A DNA stretch of 64,000 bases, from the NCBI RefSeq assembly GCF_027942865.1, contig NC_134513.1:38831429-38895428 (forward strand). Reading direction: 5' to 3'. This document shows, one piece after another, positions 34,801 through 54,659 of the stretch. Source of the DNA: Odontesthes bonariensis. Taxonomy: Eukaryota > Chordata > Actinopteri > Atheriniformes > Atherinopsidae. A model generated the notes under the pieces. It searched no databases. It was not told the origin of the DNA and was given only the letters and a program-made list of their open reading frames with translations. Each line of letters starts with the position of its first letter. Within the stretch, counting starts at the first letter, position 1. The position numbers and the translations under genes are program-made.

Positions 34801-37153
34801 ACTGGTTAAATGCTTGAATGCTAGAGTATAATGCAACTGAACCCGCATTAAGAAAATAAATGTAAAAAAAGATTTTCATTTTTCATAATCGTCGCGGCCA
34901 AAATCGCGATTTTGATTAAAATTCGATTAATTGTGCAGCCCTACTACACGGTCTGAGCCTGACGCCCTAAGGCATCCAAAAGCAGCAAGTCAGCCGCTGG
35001 TTACGCTTCCCATTGACCTTGTTATATACAGAGTCAAATGAACCTTCAATTAGTGCATAATTGAAGTCAAACAGAATAATGTCAGCATCATTATGGGGTA
35101 TAGCGTATATATTTATTTATGTTTGCTTCAAAGTAATTAAATATTCAAGCCATTAGTCAAGCTAACTTGATTGGAATAACAGCGGGCTATTTTAGGAAAC
35201 TCCTACGACAGGTCTGGATCACTGTAAATTCTGTTCGTACCTGAAAGAAAACGTAAAATACGAAAAGATTGATGAATGCGTAAATTCTCTTAAATCACTA
35301 GTACGCATGATTTAAGAACAAATCTGTGCGTATAAACAGTTGTTGCATGAGGCCCATTGTTCCAGAAGTCTTGTGGTTTGTTCAGATGCAGCTTTGCAAA
35401 CCTAAGCTGTGCTGCCATGTTCTTTTTAGAGAGAAGAGGCTTTCTCCTGCAGCCCTTCCACACAAGCCACACCTGTTCAGCCTGTTTCTAACTGTGCTGC
35501 CATGACCTTTAACCTTTAACATGCTAACTGAGGCCTGCAGAGTCTGAGATGTAGCTCTTGGGTTTCTGACCTTGGGGTGACCTTTAACCTTTAACATGCT
35601 AACTGAGGCCTGCAGAGTCTGAGATGTAGCTCTTGGGTTTCTGACCTTGGGGTGACCTTTAACCTTTAACATGCTAACTGAGGCCTGCAGAGTCTGAGAT
35701 GTAGCTCTTGGGTTTCTGACCTTGGGGTGACCTTTAACCTTTAACATGCTGAGGCCTGCAGAGTCTGAGATGTAGCTCTTGGGTTTCTGACCTTGGGGTG
35801 ACCTTTAACCTTTAACATGCTAACTGAGGCCTGCAGAGTCTGAGATGTAGCTCTTGGGTTTCTGACCTTGGGGTGACCTTTAACCTTTAACATGCTGAGG
35901 CCTCCAGAGTCTGAGATGTAGCTCTTGGGTTTCTGACCTTGGGGTGACCTTTAACCTTTAACATGCTAACTGAGGCCTGCAGAGTCTGAGATGTAGCTCT
36001 TGGGTTTCTGACCTTGGGGTGACCTTTAACCTTTAACATGCTGAGGCCTGCAGAGTCTGAGATGTAGCTCTTGGGTTTCTGACCTTGGGGTGACCTTTAA
36101 CCTTTAACATGCTAACTGAGGCCTGCAGAGTCTGAGATGTAGCTCTTGGGTTTCTGACCTTGGGGTGACCTTTAACCTTTAACATGCTAACTGAGGCCTC
36201 CAGAGTCTGAGATGTAGCTCTTGGGTTTCTGACCTTGGGGTGACCTTTAACCTTTAACATGCTAACTGAGGCCTGCAGAGTCTGAGATGTAGCTCTTGGG
36301 TTTCTGAGCTTCTCTGAGATCGTTGCTGATGTCTTTCCTCCTTTGCATCATGTTAACACACACCTGAATGCTTCAGAACTTCTGCTTTTATAGAGCAGCT
36401 CACACTGACTGATGATCAGTTAATCAGAGCATTGATCAGTTAATCAGAGCATTGATCAGTGAATCAGAGCATTGATCAGTGAATCAGAGCATTGATCAGT
36501 GAATCAGAGCATTGATCAGCAGCAGCTGCTTCTTACCCTCTGAGTTCCTGTGGAAGCAGGAAGGGTTCACTTAGTTTTTCACTCTCAGGTTTTGTTCCAT
36601 AAATAATGAGACGGTGTGATATGCTGATCTGAGGTTGGATTCACTGAGTTTTATCACCTGCTGAGGAGCAGATGATGTTTTTATGTCTGAAATGGAAAAC
36701 TTTAGACCTGAAAGAGGGAGGAGTACGTTGGGCCTCATTTCTGTAAAATGAAGATTGAACGAAGTAAATTAATGTCTCAACAAAAAGTTTCTCATTTAAC
36801 TTTAATTATTTACACTTGACTTATTGCCTAAATATTTCGTTCCATAAGTAAGGCACCAGCTGTTTTCTGGGTTTGGATCCAGCTGTTTCTGAAGGACTGA
36901 AGGATTCTGCTAAAAGCTTTATTTCAGTTTTAGTTGGAAATATTCCTGATTGTCTCTTTAAGATTAAAAAAAAATAAAAGCTCTGAATGTGGAAGAAGTG
37001 GTTTTCCCACTTGCTGTTTGTGTTTTTCAGATTAAAGCTCGCAGGCAGCAGCTGCAGGTCAGAGACGGCGTTCTGAACAAACTGGAAGCTTTCGTGGCCT
37101 CCATCATCAGCTCGCTGCCGCAGGACCTGCAGGCGGTCCTCGGCCCACCCTAA
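18449..37153 (+). CDS. dennd6b: DENN domain protein 6B (Rab14 exchange factor family), 20 coding exons
   Basis: DENND6 proteins are DENN-domain guanine nucleotide exchange factors for Rab14 on endosomes. Exons: 18449-18586, 19009-19047, 19132-19174, 19261-19370, 21619-21699, 21787-21892, 25295-25374, 25768-25830, 25903-25958, 26042-26164, 26251-26346, 26565-26659, 28693-28758, 28862-28926, 29004-29093, 30737-30790, 30867-30976, 31102-31204, 31277-31351, 37031-37153. They join in phase to 1716 nt, 571 aa (human DENND6B about 585). Recognisable stretches are [11 protein letters not shown] near residue 34, [48 protein letters not shown] and [26 protein letters not shown] and EIDQWPAP favour 6B over 6A. 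The start at 18449 was chosen from homology although the frame is open upstream to an ATG at 18335. Exons 8 and 14 use GTCAG donors. Introns 4, 11, 15 and 19 carry minisatellites; introns 6, 12 and 19 carry transposons. Confidence 0.93.
19457..21583. repeat. 38/41-bp minisatellite in dennd6b intron 4
   Basis: About 53 tandem copies of a unit reading tgtaaacaggaagttaaag, then caggtgtgatggtcctc, then an optional tcg before tc. The unit is 38 or 41 bp depending on that three-base insert. An aaacggg variant is clustered in the first two thirds and aaacagg dominates at the end. The array ends about 35 bp before the acceptor of exon 5. Confidence 0.93.
23325..23500 (+). pseudogene. Harbinger transposase fragment (HARBI1-like, frameshifted)
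   Basis: Translation gives [19 protein letters not shown] followed, after a short CATGCA microsatellite and a frame change, by a stretch ending [10 protein letters not shown] and a stop. This order (GDRGY, then R...E...G..K.RF) is that of the catalytic C-terminal half of HARBI1-type nucleases. The frame break and missing N-terminal half show it is dead. Confidence 0.7.
24252..25098. repeat. Fold-back inverted repeat pair inside the Harbinger element
   Basis: The left arm at 24252-24414 and right arm at 24936-25098 are near-perfect reverse complements of about 163 bp, including tgcccctacctgctctgcat and aagtgtagggagccatagtc. The loop is about 520 bp and includes a (GT)n run near 24905-24930. 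The right arm lies 137 bp inside the right Harbinger terminus. Confidence 0.8.
25605..25735 (+). mobile_element. tRNA-derived SINE head
   Basis: An A-box-like stretch (gctcagctggtagagcgg, 25617-25634) and a B box (ggttcgatccc, 25658-25668) are spaced as in a tRNA gene promoter, followed by gtggaagtgttcctatgaca, which resembles the body shared by common fish SINEs. The acceptor stem does not pair cleanly and the rest is not tRNA-like, so I take this as a SINE in dennd6b intron 7, not a working tRNA. Confidence 0.6.
26354..26527. repeat. 16-bp minisatellite in dennd6b intron 11
   Basis: About eleven copies of acacacctgcacgac, with some copies having gtacgac or gcacaac, fill most of the 218-bp intron 11. 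Confidence 0.9.
26826..26842. repeat. Short interstitial telomere-like run
   Basis: Within dennd6b intron 12, gaccctaaccctaaccct holds two to three copies of the vertebrate telomere motif CCCTAA. It is too short to act as a telomere. Confidence 0.6.
27213..28580 (+). mobile_element. Broken non-LTR retrotransposon (L2-like) in dennd6b intron 12
   Basis: At 27215-27345 the plus strand encodes a reverse transcriptase piece ([14 protein letters not shown] then [19 protein letters not shown]), matching the L2-type SAAFDTVDH...LTDR region. At 28040-28385 it encodes a C-terminal piece ([14 protein letters not shown], then [14 protein letters not shown]). The 3' tail at about 28540-28575 (taagtcgctttgcataaaagcgtctgc) is the familiar end of such fish LINEs. 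The segment between the two coding parts is replaced by an unrelated 620-bp piece at 27391-28010. Stops and frameshifts show it is inactive. Confidence 0.7.
27391..28010. mobile_element. 620-bp insert bounded by 19-bp perfect inverted repeats
   Basis: gtgctgaaagcactgaatg at 27391-27409 is the exact reverse complement of 27992-28010. The pair bounds a unit that interrupts the LINE piece. The interior has no domain I recognise. The first 8 bases of each end are also partly self-complementary. Class unknown. Confidence 0.5.
28829..28860. repeat. (TG)n run forming the 3' end of dennd6b intron 13
   Basis: About sixteen TG dinucleotides run directly into the acceptor tgtag|ggatcta of exon 14, taking the place of a pyrimidine-rich tract. 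Confidence 0.9.
29110..30655. repeat. 32-bp minisatellite in dennd6b intron 15
   Basis: About 44 tandem copies of a unit reading aggtagaaccttcagctcag then gtaaaccaggac (32 bp), with a ggtggaaccagga variant commoner toward the right. From about 30520 a related 28-bp variant (ggtgaagctttcgggtggaa) takes over. Every standard copy holds cag|gtaaac, a strong-looking donor motif in gene orientation, a few bases after ttcag. Confidence 0.92.
31485..31672. repeat. 12-bp minisatellite (cccagctgtgcc) in dennd6b intron 19
   Basis: About fifteen copies of agctgtgccccc and close variants (agctgtgctccc, agctgtagcccc). One minus-strand frame reads a GGTAGG/GAQLGAQ-like low-complexity peptide that is not a gene. 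Confidence 0.9.
31675..32030 (+). pseudogene. Remnant of a zinc-finger transposase-like gene
   Basis: The plus strand encodes [18 protein letters not shown] then [14 protein letters not shown], followed by a frameshift to [15 protein letters not shown]. The pattern of paired cysteines, a GF..W-like block and H..S.. resembles the TTF/ZMYM-type finger at the N terminus of hAT-like transposases and their domesticated relatives. It is broken by frameshifts. Family placement is tentative. Confidence 0.4.
32705..33441. mobile_element. Short ISL2EU-like DNA transposon (copy A) inside the Harbinger transposase
   Basis: Thirteen-base perfect inverted ends (agccgctttcgga at 32705-32717 and tccgaaagcggct at 33428-33440) and a two-base AT duplication (32703-32704 and 33442-33443) flank it. 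Removing it and one AT restores the GAIDCTH signature of the host transposase, which proves the boundaries. Both ends match the larger copy B at 51264-53019 (for example ctgtaggaacctttggcagttct). It has no intact gene, so it is an internally deleted copy. A 2-bp AT duplication is what is known for ISL2EU elements. Confidence 0.75.
33815..34943 (-). mobile_element. hAT transposon with 8-bp target duplication (copy 1)
   Basis: Ends read tagggctgcacgatta and, inverted, taattgtgcagcccta, the classic form of fish hAT elements. The 8-bp duplication ctacacgg is exact on both sides (33807-33814 and 34944-34951). The 1129-bp element carries one minus-strand frame for a BED-finger protein but no catalytic domain, so it is non-autonomous. 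It interrupts a Harbinger transposase. Confidence 0.9.
34081..34638 (-). pseudogene. BED zinc-finger N-terminal part of a hAT transposase
   Basis: The 185-codon frame contains [13 protein letters not shown], then C-x2-C ([10 protein letters not shown]), then [14 protein letters not shown]: a BED finger (two Cys, two His) as in ZBED-type hAT transposases, at about residues 40-87. The frame ends in the terminal repeat, so the RNase-H-like core and dimerisation domain are missing. It is open and could still encode a DNA-binding fragment, but expression is unknown. Confidence 0.7.
35357..36351 (-). pseudogene. Tc1/mariner transposase remnant with an internally amplified DNA-binding segment
   Basis: Minus-strand reading begins [15 protein letters not shown] (from 36351), typical of Tc1 N termini, passes through a long tandem array (see next entry), then gives [10 protein letters not shown], a frame change, and [20 protein letters not shown] then [10 protein letters not shown] at about 35360. 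At FWNN it is cut by the Harbinger end. The catalytic DDE part is not found nearby. The element is inactive. Confidence 0.75.
35503..36308. repeat. 75-bp minisatellite derived from Tc1 transposase coding sequence
   Basis: About eleven copies of a 75-bp unit (70 bp where taact is missing) beginning gacctttaacctttaacatg. Translated on the minus strand each 75-bp unit gives 25 codons containing [20 protein letters not shown], the helix-turn-helix text of Tc1 transposase. Copies are nearly identical; the 5-bp deletions shift the frame. Confidence 0.9.
36412..36520. repeat. Short tandem repeat (gatcagtgaatcagagcatt)
   Basis: Five to six copies of a 20-bp unit (gatcagttaatcagagcatt and gatcagtgaatcagagcatt) in dennd6b intron 19. 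The remainder of the intron to the exon 20 acceptor at 37030 shows no other structure I can name. Confidence 0.85.
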
Positions 37154-37244
37154 CCTGATGATGCCCGGGTCGGGTCCATCATCGGACCTCACAGAATGTA
37201 ACGCGTTGTTTTTCTTTACCTTGTTCTGTAAACATTTATTTGTA

Positions 37245-37250
37245 AATAAA
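37245..37250 (+). terminator. dennd6b: dennd6b polyadenylation signal
   Basis: AATAAA 92 bp after the stop codon at 37151-37153, followed by a TG-rich stretch (catgttttctg). It lies about 95 bp from the opposing gcc1 signal, so the two genes end tail-to-tail. Confidence 0.8.
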
Positions 37251-37343
37251 AGTGAATCACATGTTTTCTGACAGGAAGTGATGTCACTCCTGACTCATGG
37301 ATCCCTCGCTGATATTAACTCACAACAGTTTCAGGTGTGCAGC

Positions 37344-37349
37344 TTTATT
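37344..37349 (-). terminator. gcc1: gcc1 polyadenylation signal
   Basis: TTTATT on plus (AATAAA on minus) 117 bp beyond the gcc1 stop codon at 37466-37468. The 3' UTR is therefore short. Confidence 0.75.
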
Positions 37350-37465
37350 TAAAGTTTAGTGTTCACAAACATCCTTTAATGGGTGGCCAAAAGTCTGAGG
37401 TCCTCACAGGTGACTTCCTCTCTGCCGCCTCCTGGGGCGTCTCACCGGCGGGCCCTGAAGCCGTC

Positions 37466-39924
37466 TCAGCGGCGGCCGTGGCCCCACCAGGCGGGCCCCT
37501 GAAGCCTCATGACGTCGTGCTTCTCCTGCGGACTGAAGTGCAGGATGGTCAAGATGGCGCCGAGCGTCTGCTTCCTGCCGCTGGCGTCCTGCAGCGTGAG
37601 GAACCTGTAGATGACGTTCTTCAGGTACTCCATGTTGGCGCCCTCCCGGTTCTGGTCCCGGACCACTTTGTCCAGCCGGGCCCGCAGCCCCGCCGTCTCC
37701 TCGTCGTGCCGCTCGGCGTTGGCGAGGAGCTTGGCCTGCAGCTGGTGCAGGTCCTCCTCCAGCCGGTGCTTCTGCCGCCGCAGGCCGCCCACGTCCACCT
37801 CCTTGCGGGCGAGCTGCTCGGCGTACAGCAGGAGCGTGGACTCGGTGGGCGCGGCCCGCCGCAGGGCCTGGCCGATGCCGTCGGCCTCGCCGTCCGAGCC
37901 GGCCTCCTGCGCGCTGTCGCACGCCGGCTCGTTGGAGCTGCGGCTGCAGCTGAGCATGGCGGCCCGCAGCCTCTCCAGGTCCCGGTCCTTCTCCTCCAGC
38001 AGCGCCATGGTCCGCTCCCGGTGCTTGTGAAGCTCCGCCTCCAGGCGCAGCAGCTGGTCACGGTGCAGCGCCTCCGCCCGCTCCAGCTCCTGGCGGTGGG
38101 CGTGCTGCAGCCCCCCCGCCTGCTGCTGCCGCTCCTCCAGCTGCCGGCGGCAGCGGACCTCGGCCTCGTCGCTCTGGATCCTCAGGTTGATGTACTTCTC
38201 GCGCAGCTCGGACAGCTGGTCCCGGACCTCCTCCAGCTCCTTGGCCTGGCAGCCATCTTTGGCGTTTTTGTTCTTCAGCACCACCTGTGCACGCAGCTTG
38301 TAGCGCTCAAACTCTTCCTTCACCTGCCGCAGCTCCTGCTGGCACGCCGTCGCCGAGGCCTTGTCCTCGCCCGGCTCCGCCTCCGTGTCGGCGAGGTCCT
38401 GGATGTTCTGGTCCCGGAGGTTCTGGTCCGGGTTCCTCTGAGCAGCCAGCAGCAGCTTCTTCACCGTCTGCAGTTTGTCCTTCAGCGCCGTCACGTCCAG
38501 CTGTGACTCGTCCAGGCCGAGCTCGCCGGCCGCTCTGCTGGAGGCGGCCATGGCCAGCGTCTTGTTCTCCGTGTCCAGCTGCAGGACCCGGTCTCGGAGT
38601 CTCTGAGCCGTCTGCTGGTCCCGCTGCCGGGCCTTTTCGCAGGACCCGAGCAGCTCCGACAGCTCCGACACCCGCTGCTCCAGCCCGGCACCCCGCAGCT
38701 CCGCCGCCTCGGCGCGCTCACGGGTGCGCTCCTCCGCCTCACACACCTGCAAAACACACACACACCTCTGAGTCTGGTTCTGGATCTGAACCTCCTGCTT
38801 TACACTGACTCTGGGTTCAGTTTTTGACCCGGGCCTGTTACAGCAGGTTAAAACTGTTCCTGGTGGTTCTGGTCTCACCTTGCGGGTTTCGCTGTGGATC
38901 TGCCGCTGGATGTAGTTCTTCAGCTCCTGCACTTCCTGCTGCAGGTGGTCCACTCTGGGGTCCGGCTTCTTCCGGTCCTCCTCGGCGGCCCGCAGCCTCC
39001 TCCACAGCTCATCTCTCTCCTCCTTCACCTGGCTCAGGTGGGCCTCAGACTCCGGCCCCCGGTCCACGGCCTGTGAGGAGGCGAGCACGGCGGCGTCCTG
39101 CCGGCGCCGCTCGGCGTCCTGCCGCAGGTCCCGCTCCTGCTGCAGGATCCTCTGCAGCTCCCGCAGCTGCTGGGCGTGGTCTCCCTGCTCCTGCTCGCGC
39201 TCGTGCTGCTGCGTGATGATGCGAGCGCGGCTCTCCGCCAGCTGCTGCTGCAGAGCGCGCAGCTCCGCCTCCTGCTGCGTCGCCGCGGCGTCCAAGCGCT
39301 CCTGCAGCTCCTCCACTTCCTGCTTCAGCTGCCGCTTGTCAGCCTGAAAACTGGCCTCCATCCGGGACTTCTCCTGCGCCACCGTGGTCAGGGCGCCGGT
39401 GAGCGTGCTCAGTTGGCTCTTTAATTGGGCCACACGGCGGTCCGCCTCTGTCCCGGGGGTGGGTGTGGCCTGCAGGTGCTCCGCCCCCTCGGTGGCGGGC
39501 TCCGCGCTCAGCGTCTGCGGAAACAAAGCTCACGTTAAACTGGTGGTCATGTGACCTGAGTTTCTCTGACGCCCCAACGTACCGTGGAGCTGGACCTCTG
39601 AGCCGGGTCTCCCTGGTCCTCCTCGCTCTGGTCCACAGACGCCGCCGTGTCCACGCTGTCCTCGCTGTGCAGCGAGCAGCCGTCCTCCGGCAGCTCCGGG
39701 CCCGCGCCGGGGTCCCGCTGGGTCAGACCCATGTCCTGGGTCACGGTCAGAACCTTCAGGCTGGCCTCCAGCGCCTCCTTCTCTTTCAGAAGACTCTTGT
39801 AGGCCCGGACCACGTCCTTGAAGCGGGTCTGGTACTGAACCAGCTGCTTCTTCTGGGCCTCCACGGTGTCCAGCAGCTCCTTCCTGCCGGGACCGCCTCC
39901 GAAACTCATCCCCAACTTGTCCAT
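37466..39924 (-). CDS. gcc1: GRIP and coiled-coil domain protein 1 (golgin), 3 coding exons
   Basis: GCC1 (GCC88) is a peripheral trans-Golgi golgin recruited through its C-terminal GRIP domain by ARL1 and involved in endosome-to-TGN transport. Coding exons are 39924-39583, 39514-38879 and 38746-37466; they join in phase to 752 aa (human about 775). The N terminus MDKLGMSFGGGP and the block DVVRAYKSLLKEKEALEAS match GCC1. Residues from about 130 to 640 are charged heptad-type coiled coil. The GRIP domain lies near the C terminus, with the key tyrosine in NMEYLKNVIYRFLT. Exons 2-3 are very GC-rich, unlike the flanking DNA, which makes long antisense frames. The 132-bp intron between exons 2 and 3 has no stop and is a multiple of three. 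A 5' UTR intron is likely (39985-40281). arf5 lies divergently upstream. Confidence 0.95.
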
Positions 39925-39984
39925 TTCTCTGCCAGCTGGCTCAGATCAGACCGGTGCCGTAATCTGAACCAGCGTCACTGGGCC

Positions 39985-40281
39985 TGAGAGAAACGAGCAA
40001 AGATTCTTCAGAAACTGCACGTCAGCAGTTTGACTCATCTCTATGATCAGATCAGAATGGATTTATTTATCATTCTTTATCATATTTATCAAAGACACCA
40101 AGCAGATCAACAGCTCAAACATCCCGGCTTCACCCTCAGCCCGCTTCATTCAGCCTGTTTCATGTGTTTCATGTCCGGGAATTCCCCGTCTGACTAACGG
40201 AGCTTAAAGCACCACGAACACATTCAGTCCATACAGTCTGAAGCCGAGTGTAAACTTTAGCCGGTTTGTTCCGGTTCTTAC
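39985..40281 (-). other. gcc1: Probable 5' UTR intron of gcc1
   Basis: On the minus strand a donor ttttccg|gtaagaacc at about 40281 and an acceptor gtttctctcag|gcccagtg at about 39985 bracket a 297-bp segment upstream of the gcc1 start codon. Both sites are near consensus. It is inferred from sites alone. Confidence 0.5.
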
Positions 40282-41417
40282 CGGAAAATTCGCCGTTTCA
40301 CACCCACTTTACCTCTTCACGCGCTGACATCTGACGCAGAACTAAACAACCCAAAAATGTGTCGATAACAAACCGATCAATAACTCATCTGACGATGGAA
40401 ATCCTCCAATTATTCAAAAGAAACCCAGATTCTGTTGTCAACAGCCTCCATGTTCCTCCAAACCGGAAGTGGACGAGCGTGAGTTAAAGGCTGTGTTCGC
40501 GGAAGTCAGGAAATTACCACTCGATGCCAACAAACAAAGCTTTGTTCTGCTATTTTATGAGAATAAGCTAAAACGATACCACCTTGTCATTGTCCTCAAG
40601 ATCAAACGTTCAGAAACGATGTGTGCACACAAAACATGTTCCTCTGTTTATTTTTCCTCATGTGACTTTTCACAACCAATCAGTAGCTGAGGGGCGTCCT
40701 GCCTCCTGCCCTGTTTGCCCTGTTGCTTCTGTCGGCTTCTGTCAGTACCCCACTCATGCAGATTGTTTCCTCATCTCCTCCCAATTTCTGTTGAAATGTT
40801 GCTGCAACACATTTTTATCCAACACCTGAAACTGGCTGAGAAGGAGAGACAACCAGCCAAAAACAAACAACATCCTGCGAGGAAATCAGACTCAAATAAA
40901 AATAAAGATGTAGAACAATTAGACGGATCCAGGTCCATCTTTAAAACGTTGTCAGGTGCACATAAGGACAGGTGAGATCTAGGAATGCTACAACGGTACA
41001 GCTCAAATGTACATCATTCAGCTTGGGCACTTAAATACAAACTTAAAGCAAACGGGTCTCTTTACTGATTATAACGAAACTGTGAAGATTTATGAGAATA
41101 AACCTTTTTTTTTGTTTTCAAATGCACTGTGATTGTATATATTTACATCTGTTGAAAGCCACATTTACACTATTTTCTTTGGACCACAAACGCAGCATTG
41201 TCATCTGTGCTGTTTATAAAGTTGTTTCAAAGTAGTGACGTCAATTATTCCGCGTTGGCCTGAACGTGGCACCGAGGAGGAGCTGCGCCCTCAGTCCGCC
41301 CGTCTCCGCCCGCCCTGCGCCCGTCCCGCGGCTCTGACAGCAGCTTCTCTGGACTACACGGGTCTCAGTCCCCGCCGCCAGGTTCTACTCCCCCGCCGCT
41401 CCCGGGACTCCGTGAAC
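40282..41417. promoter_or_regulatory. gcc1-arf5 divergent intergenic region
   Basis: A CCGGAAGT ETS/GABP-type site at 40463-40470 lies just upstream of the inferred gcc1 first exon. The 41260-41417 stretch is GC- and CpG-rich and is probably the arf5 promoter and 5' UTR; agtgacgtca at 41233-41242 is a CRE-like site just before it. The roughly 750 bp between (40480-41230) is AT-rich, with no exon or repeat that I recognise. Confidence 0.55.
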
Positions 41418-53163
<11,746 letters not shown>

Positions 53164-53535
53164 ACCACCTGACAGGAAACGGGAAGCAGCAGAGTGATGT
53201 CACCGTGTACAAACAGGAAGAGGAGCGTTTCACAGGACTGTTCCTGGTTTTTTTTGTTGTTTTTTTAAATTATGTCTGTAGGAGGAAATGTCGTCATGGA
53301 CTCGGAGCTCGCCTGGTTTCCCATCGTCTTCTTCTTCTGCAGATGTTTGTTAGATCACTTTATTTTCTTTTAATTTGCATGTTTTAGCTCCAGGTCATGT
53401 GACGGGATGTTGTGGGGAAGGAGGGGCGGGGCTTATGGCAGGTGACAGTTTGACTCATTCCACAGAGCCGCACCTGACGGCCTCGTCATTCCTTATTAAT
53501 GTGAAGAAGAAGAAACGCAGAGACGTTGATGATGC

Positions 53536-53541
53536 AATAAA
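53536..53541 (+). terminator. arf5: arf5 polyadenylation signal
   Basis: AATAAA 373 bp after the arf5 stop, followed by a T-rich and then TGTGTTTGTGTG downstream element. Confidence 0.8.
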
Positions 53542-53749
53542 GGTTTTTTTCTTCTCACCTGTGTTTGTGTGATTTCTTATTCTGTGGTGCTGGATATGGT
53601 TTTAATCCAACTGCTGCACATAAGGGGGTGCACATGAGGTCCATGGAGCCTTTAGTCTGACTTCAGCTGGTTCTGATCCTGTTTCTGCTGGTTCTGATTA
53701 ATTGAACAGTTTGAACTTAAACTGATGAAGACTACAGAGTTTCAACTTG

Positions 53750-53755
53750 TTTATT
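53750..53755 (-). terminator. lamtor4: lamtor4 polyadenylation signal
   Basis: TTTATT on plus (AATAAA on minus), 72 bp beyond the lamtor4 stop codon at 53827-53829. arf5 ends from the opposite side about 200 bp away. Confidence 0.75.
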
Positions 53756-53826
53756 TTACACAAAGTTTACACAAACAGAAATGACATCAGCCGCTGGGCT
53801 CGTCTTCATCACCACCTGACACGGTT

Positions 53827-54514
53827 CTACACGCTGATTGGCTCGTGCTGGCTGTTGTGACGTTTGACCACGAACACCTTCTGACCCGAGACCGTCACCG
53901 TGTAGACGAAGTCCTCCAGAACCACTGCACACAGACACAGGTGAGACGGTCTGTCAGCTGAGACGCACCTGACTGACGTCACAGGGTGGTTACGCTACCT
54001 GACATGCGCTTGAAGGGCGGGTCCGCTGATCCAGGTAACCTGAAGCGACTGGCTGTCCGAACCATCTGCATCATCACACCTGCTGTGTGTTCATCGTTCT
54101 CCAGCTCACCTGCAGACTGCACAGGTGAGTAGCGACCAATCAGCGACCACTTCGCTCCAAACGCCGCAGCTAAGCCTCGAGCCTTTAATCAGAGCTCAAC
54201 AACCAAACTGTGTTCAGGAAAATACTTCATTAATCATCAATAATCACTTTGTCCAACACTGGAAGCGTCACCGGACAGTTAACGGACGGAACGTGACGTC
54301 ATGTTCACACTCACAGCCAGAACTCCGTCCTCACTGATGACCAGGTAGCCGAGCTGATCCGGAATCCGCTCCAGACCCGCAGTCAGCGCCGCCGTCGCCT
54401 GGAACCACAACAGGAAGCTAACTGCTAACAGGCTAATTACGCAGTCTGAGTCCCGTCAACGCCTCAGAGTGATAAATGTTGTGAAAATGTCGCTAAACTT
54501 TCCAAACTCACCAT
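53827..54514 (-). CDS. lamtor4: Ragulator subunit LAMTOR4, 4 coding exons
   Basis: LAMTOR4 is a roadblock-fold subunit of Ragulator, the lysosomal scaffold that anchors Rag GTPases and activates mTORC1. Coding exons: 54514-54512 (ATG only), 54398-54315, 54116-53999, 53924-53827; together 303 nt, 100 aa (human 99). Text that identifies it: [19 protein letters not shown], then [18 protein letters not shown] and the C-terminal [13 protein letters not shown]. The donor follows the A-T-G directly (ATG|gtgagt), so the first coding exon holds only the start codon. A CLEAR-type TCACGTGAC lies 57 bp upstream of the start. Confidence 0.92.
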
Positions 54515-54570
54515 TTTTCTTCTGTTGTTCCTACAAACTAACGGCTCTGCTGCATTTCCGTCTGTGATCC

Positions 54571-54579
54571 TCACGTGAC
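54571..54579. promoter_or_regulatory. CLEAR-like E-box (TCACGTGAC) at lamtor4
   Basis: TCACGTGAC matches nine of ten positions of the palindromic GTCACGTGAC element bound by TFEB/TFE3 in lysosomal gene promoters, and lamtor4 is such a gene. It may be in the 5' UTR or core promoter. The link is inferred from sequence and gene identity. Confidence 0.55.
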
Positions 54580-54659
54580 TGCTGACGCCTTCACGAGCCG
54601 TTGTTAAACACAGCAGCAGAGAGTCTCTATTATGAGGAGAGGGAAAACTGGCGGCTATT

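Larger units (their letters stand above)
32690..35350 (-). pseudogene. PIF/Harbinger element with transposase pseudogene, split by two later insertions
   Basis: Read on the minus strand from 35350 downwards: a terminal ggcctcatgcaacaactg at about 35340-35357; then, after the hAT insert, a transposase N-terminal part at about 33806-33490 ([51 protein letters not shown]); then a block ending LPNVIGAI at about 33445; then, after the ISL2EU-like insert, [12 protein letters not shown] at about 32704-32668. GAIDCTH is the DDE-region signature of HARBI1-type transposases. Internal stops are present. The element itself sits in a Tc1 element. Confidence 0.75.

Noticed and set aside
18449-37153. Calling the DENN gene dennd6a because of the nearby Arf (human DENND6A is near ARF4)
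   Set aside because: Diagnostic stretches ([26 protein letters not shown]) match 6B; the location argument alone is weaker.
37337-39216. Long plus-strand frames (up to 389 codons) rich in Leu, Val, Pro and Arg
   Set aside because: They are antisense to the GC-rich gcc1 exons, whose minus-strand product is clearly GCC1.
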